Shown: positions 7,510-14,838 of the stretch, one piece after another
Position numbering within the stretch: the first letter of the stretch is position 1
Layout: each line of letters opens with the position of its first letter
Assembly: GCF_000318095.2 (NCBI RefSeq)
Contig: NZ_KB290714.1
Location: 99,318-138,910 of the forward strand
Origin: Alloprevotella sp. oral taxon 473 str. F0040
GTDB lineage: Bacteria; Bacteroidota; Bacteroidia; Bacteroidales; Bacteroidaceae
Length of the DNA: 39,593 nt
Direction of reading: 5' to 3'
Notes under the pieces: generated by a model
Told to the model about the DNA's origin: nothing
Seen by the model: only the letters and a program-made list of their open reading frames with translations
Database searches by the model: none
Translations under genes and position numbers: made by a program

Positions 7510-9327
7510 ATGAACATCGAAAAACTGCTCACAGCGGCCGTAGTCAAGGCCATCAAAGCCCTCTACGACACTGACATCACCGCCGAACAAGTGCAAGTGC
7601 AGAAGACACGTCCAGACTTCGAGGGTCACCTCACTGTCGTTACTTTCCCCTTCCTGCGCATTTCCAAGAAGAAGCCTGAAGAGACGGGAGAAGACATCGC
7701 ACAATGGCTCATCGCCAACACAGACCTTGTCTCCTCTTTCAACACGGTGAAGGGCTTCCTCAATCTTGTCATTGCACCAGCCCAATGGTTGCAGCTCCTC
7801 GCAACAATCGATGCCGATGCACACTACGGACTTCAGCTCCCCACTGCCGACAGTCCCCTCACCATGGTGGAGTATTCTTCGCCCAACACCAACAAGCCTC
7901 TCCATCTCGGACACGTGCGCAACAACCTCCTCGGATGGGCAGTGTCTAAAATCGCCGAAGCCAACAACCAACGTGTGGTGAAAACCAACATCGTCAACGA
8001 CCGCGGTATCCACATCTGCAAATCTATGCTTGCATGGCTCAAATATGGCAACGGAGAAACTCCCGAATCTTCAGGTAAAAAGGGCGACCACCTTGTAGGC
8101 GACTATTATGTAGCCTTCGACCAACACTATCGCGCAGAAGTGGCTGAGCTCAAAGCACAACTCATCGCACAAGGTGTAGGCGAAGAAGAAGCTGAAACAC
8201 GCGCCAAAGCTGAAGTACCTTTGATGGTAGAAGCTCGCGAAATGCTCCGCAAGTGGGAACAAGGCGATGAAGAAGTGCGCGGTCTCTGGCGCAAGATGAA
8301 TGAGTGGGTGTATGAAGGTTTTGACGAAACCTACAAAGCCCTCGGCGTGTCGTTCGACAAAATCTATTACGAATCTGACACCTACCTCGAAGGTAAGGAA
8401 AAGGTGGAAGAAGGTCTCGCCAAAGGTCTGTTCTATCGCCGCGAAGATGGTTCGGTGTGGGCTGACTTCACCAAGGAAGGTTTGGACGAAAAACTCCTCC
8501 TCCGCGCAGACGGCACTTCGGTCTACATGACTCAAGACATCGGTACTGCCAAACTCCGCTTCCGTGACTATCCCATCAACAAGATGGTCTACGTGGTAGG
8601 CAATGAGCAAAACTATCACTTCCAAGTCCTCTCTCTCCTCCTCGACCGTCTCGGCTTTGAATGGGGCAAGAGCCTTGTGCACTTCTCTTATGGCATGGTC
8701 GAACTCCCCAACGGTAAGATGAAGAGTCGTGAAGGTACGGTGGTGGATGCCGACGATTTGGTAGAAGGCATGATCGAACAAGCACGTCGCACCATGGACG
8801 AAGCTGGCAAAAACACCGACATGAGCGAAGCAGAAAAGCAAGAAGTGGCACGCATCGTAGGTCTTGGTGCCCTCAAATACTTCCTTCTCAAGGTAGATGC
8901 TCGCAAAAACATGGTATTCAACCCTGAAGAATCCATCGACTTCAACGGCAACACGGGTCCTTTCATCCAGTACACCTATGCCCGCATCCGCTCCATCCTC
9001 CGCAAAGCACAAGATGCTGGCATCGTCCTCAGCGAAGAACTCCCCACTGGTGTGGAAATTTCTACCAAGGAAGAAGAAATCATCCAGCGTTTGGCAGACT
9101 TCCGTGGTGTGGTAGAAGCTGCTGGCGAAGACTATTCTCCTTCGGGCATTGCCAACTACTGCTACGAATTGGTGAAACTCTACAACCAATTCTACCACGA
9201 ATTCCAAATTCTCCGCGAAGAAGATGCAGCAAAGCGCAACTTCCGTCTCATCCTCTCGCGCAATGTGGCCAAGGTGGTGCGCCTCGGCATGGAGCTCCTT
9301 GGCATCGAAATGCCTGAGCGCATGTAG
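7510..9327 (+). CDS. argS: Arginyl-tRNA synthetase
   Basis: This 605-residue class I aminoacyl-tRNA synthetase charges tRNA-Arg with arginine in the cytosol. Domains in order are an N-terminal Arg-tRNA synthetase additional domain (about 1-110), the catalytic Rossmann fold with SSPNTNKPLHLGHVRNN (HIGH motif as HLGH, about residue 131), a KMSKS-type loop KMKSREGTVV (about 403), and the anticodon-binding DALR domain at the C-terminus ending MELLGIEMPERM. Length matches Bacteroidetes ArgS. Codon use is strongly C-ending, as expected for a highly expressed gene. A hairpin terminator follows at 9354. A tRNA-Arg gene lies 5 kb upstream but is not linked. Confidence 0.98.
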   Translation: MNIEKLLTAAVVKAIKALYDTDITAEQVQVQKTRPDFEGHLTVVTFPFLRISKKKPEETGEDIAQWLIANTDLVSSFNTVKGFLNLVIAPAQWLQLLATIDADAHYGLQLPTADSPLTMVEYSSPNTNKPLHLGHVRNNLLGWAVSKIAEANNQRVVKTNIVNDRGIHICKSMLAWLKYGNGETPESSGKKGDHLVGDYYVAFDQHYRAEVAELKAQLIAQGVGEEEAETRAKAEVPLMVEAREMLRKWEQGDEEVRGLWRKMNEWVYEGFDETYKALGVSFDKIYYESDTYLEGKEKVEEGLAKGLFYRREDGSVWADFTKEGLDEKLLLRADGTSVYMTQDIGTAKLRFRDYPINKMVYVVGNEQNYHFQVLSLLLDRLGFEWGKSLVHFSYGMVELPNGKMKSREGTVVDADDLVEGMIEQARRTMDEAGKNTDMSEAEKQEVARIVGLGALKYFLLKVDARKNMVFNPEESIDFNGNTGPFIQYTYARIRSILRKAQDAGIVLSEELPTGVEISTKEEEIIQRLADFRGVVEAAGEDYSPSGIANYCYELVKLYNQFYHEFQILREEDAAKRNFRLILSRNVAKVVRLGMELLGIEMPERM

Positions 9328-9353
9328 TTCGTAGCCCACTCTTCATTTCTATC

Positions 9354-9391
9354 ATGGGCGGTGGCCAAAGTGTCACCGCCCATTTTGTTTA
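9354..9391 (+). terminator. Intrinsic terminator of argS
   Basis: ATGGGCGGTG (9354-9363) pairs with CACCGCCCAT (9374-9383) around a ten-base loop, followed by TTTTGTTTAT. It separates argS from the RNase H gene. Confidence 0.85.
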
Positions 9392-9473
9392 TCACCACTC
9401 CGATGTAGCTTTCTAGTTGTCAGTGATTCTGTAGAATTCCATCCCGAAAGTTCATCATCTTAGGATATACCCT

Positions 9474-10187
9474 ATGTCGAAAAAGCCGAAATACTACGTC
9501 GTCTGGCAAGGTCACAGTCCGGGTGTCTACGACAACTGGAATGACTGCGCTGAGCAAGTGAAAGGTTTCCCCAATGCGCGCTACAAAGCCTTCGACACTG
9601 CCGAAGCAGCCCAACAAGCCTTTCAAGAAGCTCCTGAACTCCACATCACACCACATGCTACCTCGGAAGAACAGGCATCGCAAGCCATCATCCGAAAAGC
9701 CAACACTTCGCTCGCCGCTCTCTCTCCTCACTCCCCAAAAGAGCGTCCCATCCTCATGCCCTCTCCCGATGTGATGGAGAAGGTAGGCTTTTCCTCTATC
9801 GTAGTTGATGCCGCTTGTGCCAAAAATCCTGGCCCGATGGAATATCGTGGCATCTATTTAGGCACTGGGCAAGAGCTTTTCCACTATGGACCTGTGATGG
9901 GCACCAACAACATTGGAGAATTTCTCGCCATCGTCCACGCACTCGCCCTCATCGAGCAACAAGGACTCAAAGACATCACCATCTATAGCGACAGCCGCAC
10001 CGCCATCAGTTGGGTGCGCCGCAAACAGTGCAAGACCACACTCGAACAGACTGAGCGCACTGCTCCTTTGTTCGACATGATTGCGCGTGCCGAACAATGG
10101 CTCAAAGCTCGTCGCATCACCACACGAATATTGAAGTGGGAAACCCAAGAGTGGGGGGAAATCCCTGCCGACTTCGGACGAAAATAA
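9474..10187 (+). CDS. RNase HI with N-terminal viroplasmin domain
   Basis: This 237-residue protein has an N-terminal caulimovirus viroplasmin-like domain (residues 4-48, KYYVVWQGHSPGVYDNW...FPNARYKAFDT) that binds RNA-DNA hybrids in known homologues. A variable linker and a C-terminal RNase HI domain from about residue 105 follow. Catalytic carboxylates are visible in VVDAACAKNPGP (Asp), NNIGEFLAIVHAL (Glu), ITIYSDSRTAI (Asp) and IPADFGRK (last Asp). It degrades RNA in RNA-DNA hybrids such as R-loops and primers. It is the last gene before the proposed origin region; a role in clearing hybrids there would be speculation. It is bounded upstream by the argS terminator. Confidence 0.92.
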   Translation: MSKKPKYYVVWQGHSPGVYDNWNDCAEQVKGFPNARYKAFDTAEAAQQAFQEAPELHITPHATSEEQASQAIIRKANTSLAALSPHSPKERPILMPSPDVMEKVGFSSIVVDAACAKNPGPMEYRGIYLGTGQELFHYGPVMGTNNIGEFLAIVHALALIEQQGLKDITIYSDSRTAISWVRRKQCKTTLEQTERTAPLFDMIARAEQWLKARRITTRILKWETQEWGEIPADFGRK

Positions 10188-10223
10188 ACTACCAACTATT
10201 CTCCTTACTTCTACTCTACTTCT

Positions 10224-10268
10224 ACATCCTTTCAAATCAACGTGTTACCGATTGGTTTGAAAGGATGT
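10224..10268 (+). other. Long perfect-type hairpin after the RNase H gene
   Basis: ACATCCTTTCAAATCAA (10224-10240) pairs with TTGGTTTGAAAGGATGT (10252-10268) with one G-U pair and an 11-base loop. No T-tract follows on either strand, so it is not a classical intrinsic terminator. It could be a 3'-end stabiliser or a protein site. Confidence 0.6.
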
Positions 10269-10351
10269 GTAGTATAGGAACAATTAGGCCATTGCTCAAT
10301 CATCCAAACTACTCTCCCTACATCACACTCTAAACACTACTACTACATTTC

Positions 10352-10402
10352 CCCTCTACATACATATAGGGGTAGCAAAAGGGGCAAAGAGTGAAAAAAT
10401 GG
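10352..10402 (+). repeat. Element-associated motif, copy A
   Basis: CCCTCTACATACATATAGGGG followed by GGGGCAAAGAGTGAAAA resembles the motif at 27181-27225 (minus strand) and the weaker one at 39247-39290. In all three the motif lies on the same side of, and in the same orientation to, a repeat arm. Distance from CCCTC to the arm's GTGAAGG core is 318 bases here and 320 in copy B. Confidence 0.65.
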
Positions 10403-10614
10403 AGGAAAACTGCATTATTTTTTATACGACCTGTATATTTTGACATGTGAGCTTAACAGAATCAACATAAATAACAAAATAGTATGTGAAAGGCACGATA
10501 CAAGAATTTCACTCTCGGAGAGAAAACCTTGTATCGCAGTAGATAGTCAGAGGAGCTATCACAAATAGAAACGAGATTCAACATGACTTCAAAAAGCACG
10601 ACAAAGGAGGTATT

Positions 10615-10983
10615 CTCTCGCGCGCACGCATTACAGGGATTTCACACTTTTTGCTTTCACAACCTTCACAGCACCCCCTTATCATCTCCTTTTATTGAGA
10701 TTAAAATCAAGGAGTTATGGTAAAAAATGTCGGAGATTTCACACGATTTCTCCGACTTTTCTTTGCAAGTCTCAGAGAGTGCTGTAGAAGTGTCCGATTT
10801 TCGTACCGCATCATTCCATTTTTCTATGCCTATATTGCTCTTCTAGCAGACACTTTTCTAAAAGGATGTTATAAAATCAGAGTATTCTATTCATAACTAG
10901 TGCTTTACAAGGAAAATGGTGAAGGTTGTGAAAGCAAAAAATGCAAATTGCTGGGTGAGCGCGCGTATGCGCACGCGCGAGAG
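10615..10983 (+). repeat. Interspersed repeat element A (complete, inverted terminal arms)
   Basis: The left arm (10615-10671) reads CTCTCGCGCG... to CTTTCACAACCTTCACAG. The right arm (10919-10983) is its inverse, GTGAAGGTTGTGAAAGC... to a CG-rich end. Inside lie ATTAAAATCAAGGAGTTAT (10700-10718) and a hairpin GTCGGAGA...TCTCCGAC (10729-10756). The 19-mer starts 28 bases from the left arm and the hairpin ends 162 bases before the right core, the same two spacings as in element B. Shared interior words include CATTTTTCTAT and ATGTTATAAAAT. No coding capacity is seen. It could be a MITE-like non-autonomous element or a structural/RNA element; no target-site duplication was identified. Confidence 0.82.
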
Positions 10984-11197
10984 AAAGAGAATTTCACAAG
11001 TTTTAAATACACTGCCACACCCCCACAATAACAGCCTCCTAAAGCACCCTGTCATGAAGGGAAACAGAAGTAAAGAAAAAGGCACACAAATGTTTCAACC
11101 AGGCAAACCTCATCTCAACAAATTGCTCCTCACAAAAACATCTAATCTTCTCGTTTCAAAGATCTTCCCAGAGCTTTCTTAAAGCATCGTAGAAAGA

Positions 11198-11573
11198 TGT
11201 GGAAAAAAGCGTGGAAAAATAGTGGATAAGCTCTGTAAAACCTAGTGATAACTCAAGGTTGAAGAGCGTAGATGAGGAGAAATAATAAAACACTTATTAT
11301 CAACCATTTTCCACAGTTTTATCAGAGTTGTACATGAGATATTCACCATCTTATTAAGGTTTATCCACAACAGAGGAAAACATGCAATTCGTTCATACTA
11401 AGGGATTGCAAGATAAAGAAAGATATTTATCCACATTTTCCACATTCATTATAAAACCACCAATAGGAGTTCTATCTTTTTTTTAAGTTATTTCCTTTCT
11501 CTTCTTCTTTTCAAATAAAGAAAAGATATAGATGTAGTGTGGAATAAAGAAAAGCGTGTGGAAAAGTGGATAA
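11198..11573. other. oriC: Candidate chromosomal replication origin (oriC), DnaA-box cluster
   Basis: Within 376 bases there are two exact TTATCCACA boxes (11361-11369 and 11427-11435) and two TTATCCACT boxes on the minus strand (11221-11229 and 11565-11573). There are also four TTTTCCACA variants (11198-11206 minus, 11307-11315 plus, 11436-11444 plus, 11557-11565 minus) and one TGTGGAATA at 11538. An AT-rich stretch at about 11445-11550, with an eight-base T run, could be the unwinding element. Sampled G/C balance on the plus strand changes from C-rich to the left (7861-7920: 22 C, 12 G) to G-rich to the right (12661-12720: 12 C, 22 G). dnaA is not in the window, which is common in Bacteroidetes. 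Confidence 0.68.
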
Positions 11574-11901
11574 CTCTCGAGCGTGGCGTTGGAGAAGAAA
11601 CGGAGCTAACGAGCCGCATGCGTGGATGGAGTGCAAACCGATAAAACATCTCAGTGAAGCGAAGAGACACAAGTAGATGCTTTTCTCGCTAAGCCCAAAG
11701 TGAGAAACATGAGGCTATGAAACAAGGAAGCAGAAGCCTTCGACAATGATAATGAGGTGTCGAAGAAGGAAGGGAAACAAAAGGAAAGCGGAAAACGCTA
11801 AAAAGGACAAATATGCAGACCTATGAATGCAGAATCTAGCTGAAAAACGCTAAAAAAGAGAGAAAATCAGATTTTTGTTTCTGAGTTGGGAAAAGTATTT
11901 C

Positions 11902-11909
11902 TATTTTTG
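11902..11909 (+). promoter_or_regulatory. Bacteroidetes-type -7 element upstream of the DUF6242 gene
   Basis: TATTTTTG fits the TAnnTTTG consensus. Twenty bases upstream is TTTC (11878-11881), one base off the TTTG of the -33 element. The start codon is 73 bases downstream. Confidence 0.5.
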
Positions 11910-11982
11910 CATATTGATATATAGTGTCTAAGTAGGAACGTCTTTCCGAAATGGCGCATTTCACATCCTCACACGTAGCTAC

Positions 11983-13116
11983 ATGAAACCAATGAATACC
12001 CTCCTGCCTGCTGTGGCATGCCTCACGCTGGGCGCTACCCTCTTGACGGCATGTTTCAACGATGACACCACTACACCCGAAGTGGCGAATGATTGTGTGG
12101 TCACTTCCTTTGGTCTGGGTACTTTGCAACGCACCTTGAAGACACGCACCAAAGATGGGAAAAAAGATAGTAGCTATGTGCAGAATATTCCAGCTTCGAG
12201 CTATGGGTTTACCATCGACCAAGAGCGCAATATGATTTATAACCTTGACTCTCTCCCTCATGGAGTGGATTTGAGCAAGGTGAAGCCACAAAAATTTGTG
12301 GTGAGTGGTGTGGCTCGCTTGGTGAGTTTGCTCAATCAGGCTGACACTGCCATCAACACCAACACAGCGATTGACTTGAGAAAGCCACGCACGCTGTACA
12401 TCTACGGACTGGATGGAGTGTCGCGCCGTAACTACACGCTAGAAGTGCGTGCGCACCGTGAAGAAGGCGATAGCGTGACGTGGACACAACCCACCGAAGC
12501 CACTTGGACTGCGCAAGGGTTCACTTTCCCCACCGCAGGAATGGTGCAAGGCGAAGGCCGCACTTTCCGTGTGCAAGGCACAGAGGTATTTACCTCTACC
12601 GACGGATCCACGTGGACTAGAGACAGTGTGGATGCCGATGATGCGGCTTTGCTCCCCGATGCCAATATAGCAGGCGCAGTGTTGGCTGCGCGCGATGTGA
12701 ATCATCTGCAAGAGTGGGTGATGTATGGCACGAAAGCTGGAGTGTCACGTGTGTGGACACGCAAATGGGACACGAGCGGCACTTATCGCTTCCGTTGGGA
12801 GTTGATGCCCCCTCCCACAACGCAAGGCTATGCTGCACCTTTGTTAGAAAATCCTCAAATGCTGCCTTATGATGGTGGGGTGATTTTGGTAGGTCGCACG
12901 ACCGAAGGCACTCCAGTGGTGCGTTATAGTCGGGATCGCGGCCGCACTTGGGTGAAGCATCCCACAGTGGTGTTGCCCACAAGTTTCCCCAAGACGGTGA
13001 CGAGTTTGAAAGCTGCTGTAGATGCACGTGGACAACTCTGGTTGCACACTGACAAAGGTGTGTGGCGCGCCCGACTTCATCGTCTTTCATGGGATTATTC
13101 TACGAAAACTTTCTAA
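11983..13116 (+). CDS. DUF6242-type lipoprotein with beta-propeller-like region
   Basis: This 377-residue protein has a lipoprotein signal peptide with lipobox LLTAC (Cys near residue 24) followed by FNDDTTTPEV, a flexible export linker. The first part (DCVVTSFGLGTLQRTL..., to about residue 160) resembles the DUF6242 N-terminal domain found in Bacteroides lipoproteins. The rest contains sialidase-like Asp-box sequences such as STDGSTWTRDS and SRDRGRTWVKH, which suggest a beta-propeller. It is probably exported and anchored to the outer membrane or periplasm. It starts the cluster DUF6242-PorG-uppS-bamA, whose last three members are conserved neighbours in Bacteroidetes. Function is unknown. 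It has G-ending codons, unlike argS. Confidence 0.78.
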   Translation: MKPMNTLLPAVACLTLGATLLTACFNDDTTTPEVANDCVVTSFGLGTLQRTLKTRTKDGKKDSSYVQNIPASSYGFTIDQERNMIYNLDSLPHGVDLSKVKPQKFVVSGVARLVSLLNQADTAINTNTAIDLRKPRTLYIYGLDGVSRRNYTLEVRAHREEGDSVTWTQPTEATWTAQGFTFPTAGMVQGEGRTFRVQGTEVFTSTDGSTWTRDSVDADDAALLPDANIAGAVLAARDVNHLQEWVMYGTKAGVSRVWTRKWDTSGTYRFRWELMPPPTTQGYAAPLLENPQMLPYDGGVILVGRTTEGTPVVRYSRDRGRTWVKHPTVVLPTSFPKTVTSLKAAVDARGQLWLHTDKGVWRARLHRLSWDYSTKTF

Positions 13117-13273
13117 AAGATCACCCCAAGTGGTGTGATAGCGACACAATAGAAAGGGCGGTAGGGCCGTTATATACAGATGACACAAGCTGCTTTTCTA
13201 GCTTGGGCTTCTGATTCTTGCATGGTAAGGGATTGGAAGCTGGTTTGATTTCTCTTTCTATTCTTCCACCCTT

Positions 13274-13978
13274 ATGACACGAACTCTCCTTCTCTTCCTT
13301 GGTAGCTGGCTGCTCTTTTGGAGTGCTCCTAGCAGTAGCCGAGCGCAAAACGAAGATTTCTTCACCAAAGAGTGGGGAGTGAGTGTGGGTATGTCTCAAC
13401 CCTTGGATGATACCAACCCTTCGCTATTGAGTCATCCAGGTATTTCCTTTGGAGGCACAGTGCGATGGATCTACAATCCACGCTTAGCTCTGCGCACTTC
13501 GCTCAATATTCACACGATAGGTGGAAACACCACGGGACTGAAAGACTTCTATCCCACATCTCCCTCAGCTGTGGGGACACAGACACTGAATCATACTTAT
13601 CGTGGCACACTGCTAGATCTCTCGGCGGTGTATGAAATTCATTTCCTACCCTATGGATTTCATCGTGGCTATTTAGGTTACCGTCGCTTGGTGCCCTATC
13701 TTCAGTTGGGATTGGGGGCAGCTTATGGTAGCGAGTCGGGGAGTGTAACTCCGATAGTACCCATCGGAGTGGGACTGAAATATAAAATTCGCCCTCGACT
13801 TAACCTAGCCCTCGATTGGAGCATGCGCTTTGGACTTTCTGATCAGTGGGATGGTCTCGAAGCTCCTCATGCACTGAAGAGCGACTTTTTTCGCAATAAA
13901 GACCACATCGGACTGTTGCAGCTCACCCTTACTTACGACTTTTCACCCCGTTGCCCCACGTGCAACAAAGCTGAATAA
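13274..13978 (+). CDS. porG: PorG-like (DUF6089) outer-membrane beta-barrel protein
   Basis: This 234-residue protein starts with a signal peptide (MTRTLLLFLGSWLLFWSAPSSSRA) followed by a DUF6089/PorG-type barrel: WGVSVGMSQPLDD, GISFGGTVRWIYNPRLALRTSLN, DLSAVYEIHFLPYGF, VPYLQLGLGAAYG and a C-terminal GLLQLTLTYDFSPRCPTC. In Porphyromonas gingivalis PorG is an outer-membrane part of the type IX secretion system that binds the PorK/N ring, and its gene sits beside uppS and bamA, as here. The order supports the assignment, but DUF6089 proteins also occur in species without active type IX secretion, so the role is provisional. The stop is 3 bases before uppS. The start follows a 157-base gap after DUF6242. 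Confidence 0.78.
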   Translation: MTRTLLLFLGSWLLFWSAPSSSRAQNEDFFTKEWGVSVGMSQPLDDTNPSLLSHPGISFGGTVRWIYNPRLALRTSLNIHTIGGNTTGLKDFYPTSPSAVGTQTLNHTYRGTLLDLSAVYEIHFLPYGFHRGYLGYRRLVPYLQLGLGAAYGSESGSVTPIVPIGVGLKYKIRPRLNLALDWSMRFGLSDQWDGLEAPHALKSDFFRNKDHIGLLQLTLTYDFSPRCPTCNKAE

Positions 13979-13981
13979 TAT

Positions 13982-14713
13982 ATGATCACTCTTGACTACA
14001 ACCGAATTCCCCGACACATCGCCATCATCATGGACGGCAATGGACGATGGGCTAAAGCTCGTGGGCTGGAACGCTCTATGGGTCACCAAGAGGGAGCGCA
14101 AACGGTGCGTGACATCACCGAAGCGGCCGCTAAGGTAGGAGTGAAATATCTGACACTTTACACGTTTTCTACGGAAAACTGGAATCGTCCTTCGCACGAA
14201 GTGGCTGCCCTCATGGCACTCATCATTGAGAGTCTGGAAGAAGAACTCTTTATGAAAAACAATGTGCGCTTGCGCATTATCGGCGATCGTAGCAGATTGC
14301 CTGAATTTGTGCAAAAAGCCTTGGAACGCTGTGAGCACAACACGGCTGCTAACTCGGGTATGACTATGGTGCTTGCCTTGTCTTACTCTGCTCGCTGGGA
14401 AATCACCGAGGCGGTGCGACAACTGGCAGAACAAGTGCAACGCGGTGTGCTTCGCCCTGAAGACATCAGCGAAGAGAATGTTCAAAACCAACTGACTACG
14501 AGCTTTATGCCCGATCCTGAGCTGTTGATTCGCACCGGAGGCGAGCTTCGACTGAGCAACTATTTGCTCTGGCAGTGCGCTTATAGCGAACTTTACTTCA
14601 CAGAAACTTATTGGCCTGACTTTACAGCGGAACATCTCTACGCAGCTATCGAAGATTACCAAAGTAGAGAACGCCGATTTGGTAAAACTTCTGAGCAGGT
14701 GACTACTCATTAG
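13982..14713 (+). CDS. uppS: Isoprenyl transferase (undecaprenyl diphosphate synthase)
   Basis: This 243-residue cis-prenyltransferase elongates farnesyl diphosphate with isopentenyl diphosphate to C55 undecaprenyl diphosphate, the lipid carrier for peptidoglycan and surface glycans. The signature [24 protein letters not shown] contains the catalytic Asp (MDGNGRW). Further conserved segments are [15 protein letters not shown] and the C-terminal [26 protein letters not shown]. Length is typical. It begins 3 bases after the PorG-like gene and precedes bamA by 125 bases, consistent with an envelope-biogenesis operon. Confidence 0.97.
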   Translation: MITLDYNRIPRHIAIIMDGNGRWAKARGLERSMGHQEGAQTVRDITEAAAKVGVKYLTLYTFSTENWNRPSHEVAALMALIIESLEEELFMKNNVRLRIIGDRSRLPEFVQKALERCEHNTAANSGMTMVLALSYSARWEITEAVRQLAEQVQRGVLRPEDISEENVQNQLTTSFMPDPELLIRTGGELRLSNYLLWQCAYSELYFTETYWPDFTAEHLYAAIEDYQSRERRFGKTSEQVTTH

Positions 14714-14838
14714 GAGTAGTCCATGAGTCTATGATGTGGACTCTGAATAGCTCCTATTCTCTATAAAATGCTGATACAGTGATGAATCATTGCTGATTTA
14801 GCTTTTCAAACAGACCATCTTCCGAACGTATCCCGTTT

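Larger units (their letters stand above)
10188..11982. other. 1.8 kb gene-free region: repeat element A plus candidate origin
   Basis: No credible protein gene lies here; the short open frames have no family signal. In order it holds the hairpin at 10224, a CCCTC...GGGGCAAAGAGTGAAAA motif at 10352, a stem-loop at 10496-10536 (CGATACAAG/CTTGTATCG), the repeat element at 10615-10983, a cluster of DnaA-box-like sites from 11198 to 11573, and a short-repeat region with two copies of AAACGCTAAAAA (near 11790 and 11844) before the promoter at 11902. Confidence 0.75.

Noticed and set aside
8071-9339. Long open frame (422 codons) on the minus strand opposite argS
   Set aside because: It is an antisense shadow of a confidently identified synthetase, rich in His/Phe/Val from complementing its codons, with no family motifs.
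10916-11182. 88-codon open frame running through a repeat arm
   Set aside because: It begins inside the repeat core and translates to Lys/Arg-rich low-information sequence; the homologous positions in element B are not open in the same frame.
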